A stretch of DNA of 43,240 nt from an uncultured Ruminococcus sp. (GTDB lineage Bacteria > Bacillota > Clostridia > Oscillospirales > Ruminococcaceae): contig CADAEJ010000007.1 of the NCBI GenBank assembly GCA_902786965.1, positions 1-43,240 of the forward strand. Reading direction: 5' to 3'. How positions within the stretch are numbered: the stretch's first letter is position 1; each line of letters opens with the position of its first letter. The position numbers were made by a program, and so were the translations under genes. The notes below the pieces were generated by a model that saw only the letters and a list, made by a program, of their open reading frames with translations, made no database searches and had not been told where the DNA came from. Below, one piece after another: positions 14,825-21,697 of this stretch.

Positions 14825-16396
14825 TCACATCAGCGGAGCAAACAGCTTCAGGATACGTCCGCGTATCTTTATCGACAGCTTTTCGTTCCTTACCGATTCT
14901 TTGGTAACACGCCTGCATTTTTTGAGCGTCTGCTGAAAATCCTGCTCTATCTCGCTTATGCACGATGTCCTGTAAAGATACGTCGCGCACTCAAAATGAT
15001 GATACAAACTGCGGTAGTCAAGGTTTATCGTGCCAACTACCGCTTTTTCGTCGTCGCTGACAAAAACCTTTGCGTGAACGAATCCCGGCGTGTATTCGTA
15101 TATCTTAACACCCGCCTTCATAAGCGACTTGTAGTGTGTTTTGGCAAGCGAGTATGCCGACATCTTATCGGGGATACCCGGCAGTATTATCTTTACCTCA
15201 ACACCGCGCATCGCCGCGTATTTGAGCGCCGCCTCAAGTTCGTTGTCAAGAATAAGATACGGAGTCATAATGTGTATGTAGCTTATCGAGCGGTACAGCA
15301 TATCCATATAAACGCACTCGCCGACCTTTTCGCCGTCAAGCGGAGCGTCACAGTACGGCATAACGAACCCGTCGCTGCTGTCCGCCGGGAATGACAGCCT
15401 GCACTCCTCCCACGAAGGTTTTTCCTCCGTCATGTTCCACATCTGCAAAAACATCAGCGTAAAGCTCTGCACCGCCGCACCCTTGAGCATTATCGCCGTG
15501 TCCTTCCAGTGCCCGAAGCGCTCGATGCGGTTTATGTATTCGTCCGCAAGGTTAACACCGCCGTTGAAAGCCACCTTGCCGTCAATAACAAGTATCTTCC
15601 TGTGGTCGCGGTAGTTGTACGATGTCGAGATAAAAGGCCTTATCCGCGAGAAAGCCTTGCACTTTATGCCGTGCTTTTCAAGCAGCTGCGGATAATTGTG
15701 CGTCAGCGTGGATATCTCGCACATACCGTCATACATCACGCGCACATCAACGCCCTGCGCCGCCTTTTCGATAAGTATGTTGAGTATGTTTCCCCACATC
15801 AGACCCTCATCAATAATAAAGTATTCCATAAAGATAAAATCCTTCGCCGCCTTCAGCTGCGGTATCATCGCGCTGAATTTATCCTCGCCCAGCGGGAAAA
15901 ACTTTACCTGCGTGTTCTCAAAGATAGGAAAGCGCCCCGAGCGGTTGAGATAAAAGCTAAGATCCGCCGTGCCCGAGTCAATGATCTCCTGCTTTATAAG
16001 CGTCATCGGATCCTGCATCACCAGCTTCTTCGATTCACCGACCAGCTCGCTGAGCCGCTTTTTCTCCTTTCGGTGACCTACATCAAGCTGCGTAAACAGC
16101 AAAAGCAGTGCCGTCGGCACGGGGAAGAACATAAAAAGTCCGCACCAGGTCAGCTTTGCGCTTGAATCCATATCCGTGTTGAACAGATAAATAAGCATAA
16201 GTATAAGAAAAACTCCCTGAAACAGCGCCAGCAGCTCAACCTTCATAAAGTACTCGTAAATTACCGCAACAAGCATCACCTGTACAAGTATCAGTATTAT
16301 AAAAAATCCCGCACGGCTGAAAAGCAGGCGCTTCAGGCCGCCCTTCCTTCTTGGTATCAGCCGAACGATGTCGGGCGATTCTTTTATCTTGTCCAT
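14825..16396 (-). CDS. cls: Cardiolipin synthase (phospholipase D family)
   Basis: The 523-residue protein starts at an ATG after AAGGAG. It has two membrane segments near the N-terminus (about 28-50 and 55-75, with a third hydrophobic stretch to about 105), then two phospholipase D domains. Each has a full HKD motif: HRKILVIDG with VAFNGGVNLADEY, and HAKVFVSDD with VVGTINLDYRS. This is the bacterial cardiolipin synthase layout, joining two phosphatidylglycerol molecules at the membrane. Promoter and ribosome site are clear, and it is a single-gene unit. The assignment is confident; the exact paralogue cannot be told. Confidence 0.94.
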   Translation of the reverse strand: MDKIKESPDIVRLIPRRKGGLKRLLFSRAGFFIILILVQVMLVAVIYEYFMKVELLALFQGVFLILMLIYLFNTDMDSSAKLTWCGLFMFFPVPTALLLLFTQLDVGHRKEKKRLSELVGESKKLVMQDPMTLIKQEIIDSGTADLSFYLNRSGRFPIFENTQVKFFPLGEDKFSAMIPQLKAAKDFIFMEYFIIDEGLMWGNILNILIEKAAQGVDVRVMYDGMCEISTLTHNYPQLLEKHGIKCKAFSRIRPFISTSYNYRDHRKILVIDGKVAFNGGVNLADEYINRIERFGHWKDTAIMLKGAAVQSFTLMFLQMWNMTEEKPSWEECRLSFPADSSDGFVMPYCDAPLDGEKVGECVYMDMLYRSISYIHIMTPYLILDNELEAALKYAAMRGVEVKIILPGIPDKMSAYSLAKTHYKSLMKAGVKIYEYTPGFVHAKVFVSDDEKAVVGTINLDYRSLYHHFECATYLYRTSCISEIEQDFQQTLKKCRRVTKESVRNEKLSIKIRGRILKLFAPLM

Positions 16397-16437
16397 CTTA
16401 TCACTCCTTATCTGTTAAGCTTTTTTCGTGATGATTT

Positions 16438-16466
16438 ATTATAACATATCCCCGCACAAAAATCAA
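16438..16466 (-). promoter_or_regulatory. Promoter of cls
   Basis: On the minus strand TTGATT (16466-16461), 17 bases, TATAAT (16443-16438), about 40 bases upstream of the start codon. Confidence 0.8.
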
Positions 16467-16511
16467 TCATTGTGCCGCTGCGAAAAAAATAGGTTTATGA
16501 TCTTGATCCGG

Positions 16512-16548
16512 TTGCAAAAACGGGAAGAATGTGATATACTGATCAGTA
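16512..16548 (+). promoter_or_regulatory. Promoter of the PAS-cyclase with small palindrome
   Basis: TTGCAA (16512-16517), 17 bases, TATACT (16535-16540). The perfect palindrome TACTGATCAGTA (16537-16548) overlaps the -10 box and start point and may be a repressor site. Confidence 0.72.
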
Positions 16549-16576
16549 AACAGATCATCAAAGGCAGGTGAGTGCA

Positions 16577-17857
16577 GTGTACGAGCTTTTCAGGGATATG
16601 ACCGACGGAGTGTGCATCTTTGACGAAAAGGGCTGCCTGAAATATATCAATGCGTCAGCAGGCAGTATCCTCGGTCTTGACATCACCGATGACCTTATCG
16701 GCAGGCGCATTGCCGAGCTTGTGCCTATAATCGAAACCAACGACAGCTTCCTTCAGGTCTTTGTGGATTTTCTCACCGATAAGACCTGTGCCGAAAATCT
16801 CATAGATATCGAAAATGATGACGGCAGTATCCGTCACGTCAGAGTCTCCGTCACGCATTTTGAGGCTGACAGGCAAACGGGCGAGCGTGCCATACTAATG
16901 CTGCTCACTGATTATACCGAGCTTTTAAAGGTGCGCAGCGTGCTTGAACGCTATACCTCAAAGGAGATCGCCAAAGCAGCCCTTGAAGAGCAGGACGGCG
17001 ACAGCAGAGTAGGAAAGCTTGTCGATGCTACCGTGCTTTTCTGCGATATAAGAGGCTACACCGCATTGAGCAGCGAAATGCCCGCATCAAAGCTCGTCGA
17101 GGTCGTCAACCACCACTTTTCCGTTATGGACGCGGTCATAAGAAAGTATAAGGGCACCGTTATGGAATTTCTCGGCGACGGCATACTCGCGTCATTCGGC
17201 GTGCTGCAAAAAAATGATGACCACGCATACAGCGCCGTTGCCTGCGCGATAGAGATGCAAAACGCAATGCCGGGGATAAACAGCTGGAACGAGCAGCAGG
17301 GGATAACCCCCTACGAGATAGGTATCGGCATCAACAGCGGACTTATGATAGCAGGCAATATCGGTTCAAAAAATACCATGAAGTATCAGTGCATAGGTCA
17401 GCAGGTCAACCTCGCAGGCAGGATAGAGAGCTATTCCGTAGGCGGACAGGTGCTTATCTCGCAAAGCACTTATAACAGCATAAGCGCGCCCGTAAAGTAC
17501 ATCTCCTGCCGAAAGGTACTGCCCAAAGGCACCACCACCGAGATACAGATGTACGATGTCTGCGCCGTAGGCGGAAAGTACAGCGTCAGCCTGCACAGTG
17601 AGCAGACCGAGATGACGCCTCTTTCAAATCCCGTCCCCATAACCTTCTGCAAGCTTGACGGCAAAGCGGTCAGCAGCGAGCGCCAAAGCGCGCAGATATT
17701 TAAAATATCCGCAAAAAGCGCACTTATCCGCACCGATGCCTCGCTTGAAGTAAGCGACAACATAATGATAAACTACGGCGGAGAGATACTTGCCAAAGTC
17801 ACCGATATCACCGATGAAGGCATACAGCTGCGCTTCACCTCAAAAACCATGAAATAA
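16577..17857 (+). CDS. PAS - class III nucleotide cyclase - PilZ-like protein
   Basis: The GTG at 16577 is favoured because AGGTGA lies five bases upstream; a GTG at 16568 would add three residues. Domains: PAS (about 1-115, FDEKGCLKYINASAGSILGL), a short linker helix, a class III cyclase domain (about 145-320) and a C-terminal PilZ-like beta domain (about 345-426). Metal aspartates are Asp157 (FCDIRGYT) and Asp201 (FLGDG); transition-state residues are Asn278 and Arg282 (VNLAGRIES). The substrate-choice Lys269 is present, but the usual Asp/Thr/Ser position is Gln275 (IGQQ), so cAMP versus cGMP cannot be called. No signal or membrane segment is seen, so it is cytoplasmic. A cyclase with a C-terminal PilZ-like domain could link cyclic mono- and di-nucleotide signals. 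Confidence 0.87.
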   Translation: MYELFRDMTDGVCIFDEKGCLKYINASAGSILGLDITDDLIGRRIAELVPIIETNDSFLQVFVDFLTDKTCAENLIDIENDDGSIRHVRVSVTHFEADRQTGERAILMLLTDYTELLKVRSVLERYTSKEIAKAALEEQDGDSRVGKLVDATVLFCDIRGYTALSSEMPASKLVEVVNHHFSVMDAVIRKYKGTVMEFLGDGILASFGVLQKNDDHAYSAVACAIEMQNAMPGINSWNEQQGITPYEIGIGINSGLMIAGNIGSKNTMKYQCIGQQVNLAGRIESYSVGGQVLISQSTYNSISAPVKYISCRKVLPKGTTTEIQMYDVCAVGGKYSVSLHSEQTEMTPLSNPVPITFCKLDGKAVSSERQSAQIFKISAKSALIRTDASLEVSDNIMINYGGEILAKVTDITDEGIQLRFTSKTMK

Positions 17858-17864
17858 CATAGCC

Positions 17865-17906
17865 AAAGACCTGCCGCACTTGTTTGTGCCGCAGGCCTTT
17901 GTTGTA
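17865..17906 (+). terminator. Terminator of the PAS-cyclase gene
   Basis: AAAGACCTGCCGCAC pairs with GTGCCGCAGGCCTTT (two mismatches), followed by GTTGT. Confidence 0.8.
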
Positions 17907-17925
17907 TAATATGAAGGATGAGAGG

Positions 17926-18885
17926 TCACTTTGCAAGTGTGAATGTGATGCAGGTGCCGTCGCTGTCTTTCCATACAAATGCGCCCGAATCAGTCTTTCT
18001 GATAGTTCCGCTGTGACCGCTGCTGAGCTCAACGCCCTTTGCGATGCTGCCGTCCTCGTTGTATGTCATATCGTTCATCGTACCTGTTGAGTAGTTGATC
18101 TCCGAGCCGTTTGCAACGCCCATAAAACCGTAAACGATCTCATTGTTGTAGCTGTTGCCCATAGTTACCGTGCAGTAGCAGGTAGCCTCATCAGGCTTTG
18201 CGATGACAAGTTCAGCGCGTGCGCCGTCAAATGCGATGTATCTGCCCGCAGGAATAAGTGCAGGTGTAACATTTGCGTTGTAGTTATCCATAACTGCCTG
18301 GTAGTTGAAACCGCACTCACCCGGGTGTTTGCCCATAGCGTTCGCAGTTTGCTCATTCTGATAGTAGTAATAACCGCACTCGCCGGGGTGCTTGCCCTGC
18401 GGGTTCACGTCTGTCTTTTCGTTCTCATAGTAGTAATAACCGCTTTCGCCGGGGTGCTTGCCCTGCGGGTTAACGACCGACTGCTCGTTCTGATAGTAGT
18501 TATAACCGCTTTCGCCGGGGTGCTTGCCCTGTGCGTTTACGCTTGCGGATTCGTTCTGATAGTAGTTGTATCCGCTCTCGCCGGGATGCTTGCTGCTCGT
18601 GCCGAGCTTGTCCGCAGCCTTTATCAAAGCGTTGTAGGATGTTGTCTTTGAAGCCGTATCAGCCTTGCTTGAGCTGTCGCTTGCCGCAGCCGATGTCGTA
18701 ACAGCCGGCTTCTGCGGAGCGTTCTTGATGCTCGTTGCCGATGCCGAGAATACCGCGATGCCCGTTGCCATAGAAGCTGCTGCTGCAACTGCGCAGATAG
18801 AAGCGATAAATCTCTTGCTTGTCCTGCCTGCCTTAACCTTTTCGTTTGTCTTTACTGTGCCATTTGTGTTTATTGTGTTTTTCAT
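17926..18885 (-). CDS. Secreted tyrosine-rich 22-residue repeat protein
   Basis: The start is the ATG at 18885 after AAGGAG. The 319-residue product has a signal peptide or N-terminal anchor (about 24-50), a Ser/Thr/Ala-rich stretch (50-83), then five copies of KHPGE[SC]GY-[NY]-YY-[QE]NE with spacer VNxQG starting at residues 99, 121, 143, 165 and 186. The first three have Ser and the last two Cys at the variable site. A C-terminal beta domain (about 207-319) follows, starting IPAGRYIAFDGARAELVI and ending DGTCITFTLAK, which resembles small lipocalin-like or PepSY-free secreted domains but is not assigned. I do not recognise the family. Exported location is inferred from the signal. The gene has its own promoter with two unusual dyads upstream. 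Confidence 0.85.
   Translation of the reverse strand: MKNTINTNGTVKTNEKVKAGRTSKRFIASICAVAAAASMATGIAVFSASATSIKNAPQKPAVTTSAAASDSSSKADTASKTTSYNALIKAADKLGTSSKHPGESGYNYYQNESASVNAQGKHPGESGYNYYQNEQSVVNPQGKHPGESGYYYYENEKTDVNPQGKHPGECGYYYYQNEQTANAMGKHPGECGFNYQAVMDNYNANVTPALIPAGRYIAFDGARAELVIAKPDEATCYCTVTMGNSYNNEIVYGFMGVANGSEINYSTGTMNDMTYNEDGSIAKGVELSSGHSGTIRKTDSGAFVWKDSDGTCITFTLAK
18301..18591 (-). repeat. Tandem 66-bp coding repeats (five units)
   Basis: The five protein repeats are also DNA repeats: the block starting GCCGGGGTGCTTGCCCTG on the plus strand recurs at 18382, 18448, 18514 and, slightly diverged, 18580, an exact 66-base period; the unit nearest the C-terminus is one codon shorter and more diverged. 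Confidence 0.9.
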
Positions 18886-18945
18886 TTTGATTATCTCCTT
18901 TTTTGTTCTGGATTTTTCGGGGTCTTGTTCCCTTGCTGTGATTAC

Positions 18946-18974
18946 ATAATACCACCGTATTGTGACAAAAACAA
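18946..18974 (-). promoter_or_regulatory. Promoter of the repeat-protein gene
   Basis: On the minus strand TTGTTT (18974-18969), 17 bases, TATTAT (18951-18946). The -35 box is weak, which fits dependence on an activator bound at the upstream dyads. Confidence 0.65.
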
Positions 18975-18993
18975 TAGACGATTTACATACCGC

Positions 18994-19041
18994 GTGTAGC
19001 AAAAGCTACACCTGCACAGGTGCGTGTAGTAAAAGCTACAC
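18994..19041. promoter_or_regulatory. Twin inverted repeats 30 bp apart upstream of the repeat-protein promoter
   Basis: GTGTAGCAAAAGCTACAC (18994-19011) and GTGTAGTAAAAGCTACAC (19024-19041) are near-identical 7-4-7 dyads exactly 30 bases apart, about three helical turns. Between them CACCTGCACAGGTG is a third palindrome. They lie upstream of the minus-strand -35 box, where an activator would bind. Confidence 0.75.
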
Positions 19042-19059
19042 CCCACTGCAAAATTGTAA

Positions 19060-19109
19060 AAAAAGACCGATATCCGCCGCACCATTTCAATGCATCGGAT
19101 ATCGGTCTG
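19060..19109 (-). terminator. Terminator of the giant surface-protein gene
   Basis: AGACCGATATCCG and CGGATATCGGTCT pair perfectly; on the minus strand the stem runs into TTTTTTAC. It follows the stop codon at 19115 directly. Confidence 0.92.
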
Positions 19110-19114
19110 TTATT

Positions 19115-21697
19115 TTATTCTTCTTCTCTTGTGCGAAGCTTTATCACACACAGTACCCCTGCGATCATCAGCACCGCACCGAAGCAGGTGCTGCCCGCGT
19201 GGCTGTTTCCTGTCTGTGGATTAGGACTTTCAGGCTTGTCATTCTTTGGCTTGTCCTTTTTCGGCTTTTCGTACTTGTTTTCAAATACAGCCGCCTTGAC
19301 TTCCTTGCCGTCTGCCGTAACAGTCCTTGTCATCTCAAGCACGCCGCCGTTGTCCGTCACCGTGTCTGTGATGATATAAACGGTCTTGTCGTATGCACAG
19401 GTCGTATCGTTTCCTGCGATCTCGTAAACTCTGTAAACATAAGTGCCTGCCTGCGTGTAAGTCCACTTGCCGAAAGCGACCTTGCCCTCGCCCGTAAGCG
19501 TGATCCTTGCGATGTCAGGCAGCGGTGCGCCCTGCTCGCCCGAGATCTCAAACGTGTAGGTCTGCTTTTCAGCGGGAGCATCGCCCGTGACTTTCTTTTC
19601 GATCTCAAAGTCCGTTTCAGCGCCCTTTGGAGCGTATTTGTTGACGAACTTGACAATGCTTGCCTCATCGCCGTCCTTTGTCAGCGTGTACGCAGCAGCG
19701 AGCTTTCCGTCAACGTTCTTTACCGTGATAACGAGCTTGTAAACGCCCTCGTCCTTTGTGTAGCCCACATAAGTGTCATCAAGGTCTGCCTCGCGTATCT
19801 CGTAGGTGTAAATGCCTTCCTTGTCGAATGTCACCTCACCAAACGATACCGTGCTGCCCTCACCGATGACCGCAGCCTTTGTGTTCTTTGGCATCGGGTT
19901 ATCCTCGCCCTGTGCCGAAGTCAGCTCAAACGAGAACATCTTTTCATCATTTCTTGCAGGTCCGTCTATCTGCTTTACTACCACAGGGAAAGCAATGCTG
20001 CAAGCCTGCGGAGTGTAGTCGTTCACGAATATGACCGCGCTTGCCTCCTCGCCGTCCTTTGTCAGTCTGCCGACCGCGTTGAGCGTGCCGCCCTCGTCCG
20101 TAACGGTTACCGTGTAAGTGTATACCGTTTCGTCCTTTGTGTAGCCGTAAAGTGTCGCATCGAGGTCGTCCTCGGTTATCTCGTAAACATAAGTGCCTGC
20201 TTTGTTAAAGCTTATCTTTCCGAAAGCTGCCTTGCCCGCGCCCTTGATGCTTACTTTTGACGAAGCGGGCAGCGGAGCGCCGTTTTTCGCATTGAGCGTG
20301 AATGAAAACTCCTTTTCATCAGGCCTTTGCGTTCCCGTGAACTGCTTGAGCACCTCGGGGAAGTCCACCGTGTTGCTCGGTGCAGGGGAGTATACATTTA
20401 CAAATTCGACCTTTTCAGCAGCTTCAGCGTTCAGCGTGTCAGCTTCGAGCCTTGTCTTTGTGACCTTATCGACCTTGAGCCTGCCGCCGTTATCAACTAC
20501 ATCAATATCTATACGGAAGCCGTGGCTGTCGTAAGTGTAGCCCTTTTCGCCTGCGGCAGCTTCAAATATGATATAATTGTACTGACCCGCCTGCGTGAAC
20601 TGTACCGCACCGAATGATGCGCTGCCCTCGCCTGTGATAGTAACTGTCGTTTTTTCGGGTTTAGGCGGAGTCTTTCCGCCGGGTGTCTGATAAGGCTGTA
20701 CAGCAAAAGTGAATGTCTTTTCGGAAGGTCTTGCCGCACCGCTTATCTTCTTGCTCACCGCCGGTATATCAAACGATACCGCAGCAGGAGTGTACTTGTT
20801 TTCAAAACTAATGCCTGTCACTTCAAGCGGCTGCGCAAGCGCAGTGCCGTCCGTGTCGTGAGTCTTGTAAAGGGTCTGCTTTATCGCAAGCTCGGTGTTG
20901 TCGTCATACTGAATATCCCTGCGCTCGTCCGTGACCTCGTAGGATACCTTGTATTTTGCCTTGCTGTATTCAACTCCTGCCTTGCTGCCTGCCTTTTCGG
21001 ATATCTCATATTCGTAAGTACCCGGCTCTGTAAACAGTATGCTGCCGTTGTCGTTAGCCACAGCCGTCTTGCTGTCTGCATTTACCTTTACATCAACGCT
21101 GTTTATCACGCTGCCCCAGGTGCCGTCCTTGTATGCGCGCGGTGCAGCAGCCGTGCCGACAGGCTTTATGTCGAATGTGCAGGTATCCTCAAATCCCGCA
21201 GGAACGACATTGCCCGTCATCGTCTTGCTTATTGCAGGTATCTGTGCCGTCGCCGATTTCAGACCGATAGTAACGACATTTGCCGTAGTAACGTCCTTTA
21301 GCCAGTATTCGCCCGAGCCTTTTTTCTCGGAGTAGTACGACGGAGCGTTGTACGCAAGCACCTGCGTGGTCTTTGTCTGCTGTGGGTGTATGGTATCGGA
21401 CGCTTTCATCTTCAGATAAACGCTTACCTCGTGTGCAACATCATCACCCTGACCGAAAACAACGTCCTTGCCTATGCTGAACGCGATAGTCTTGACATTT
21501 GCCCAGTCTGTGTAGGTGTCGGGGTCGATGACCTGCCAGTTGTTTTCAGCCGTCAGATCCTCGGGAGTAAGACCTGCGTAGCCTGTATCATAGTTCGTGT
21601 CAAACTCCTCATCGGTGTAGTAATGCGCCGTGTTGACATAAACGGTCAGTGATGGGAATCTCTCCTTTGCAGTCTTGACATCTACACCGTAGAGCGT
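19115..21697 (-). pseudogene. C-terminal part of a giant pilin-like surface protein, cut off by an in-frame TGA
   Basis: Reading on in the same frame past the TGA at 21700-21698 gives 860 more residues starting TLYGVDVKTAKERFPS, with no further stop to 19115. It contains five tandem isopeptide-type (Spy0128/FctA-like) beta domains, each with a Lys in a pattern like SKKISG or LKQFTG followed by phrases like EKTFTFAV, FTQAGQYNYII and a later Glu in YEITE or YEIRE. The end has the wall signal NPQTG, a hydrophobic stretch and RTREEE. This part is needed for wall attachment by sortase. An ATG at 21409 could only make an 764-residue piece without signal peptide, and no ribosome site precedes it, so it is better read as the broken rear of one gene. 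Confidence 0.85.

Noticed and set aside
18301-18591. Repeats read as a multi-core modified-peptide precursor or a CRISPR-like array
   Set aside because: They are in-frame coding repeats within a longer secreted protein with a folded C-terminal domain; no peptide-modifying enzyme, protease or cas gene is nearby.
19115-21409. Separate gene starting at ATG 21409
   Set aside because: No ribosome site or signal peptide precedes it, and the same frame continues upstream for 96 more codons to the TGA that ends the front part.
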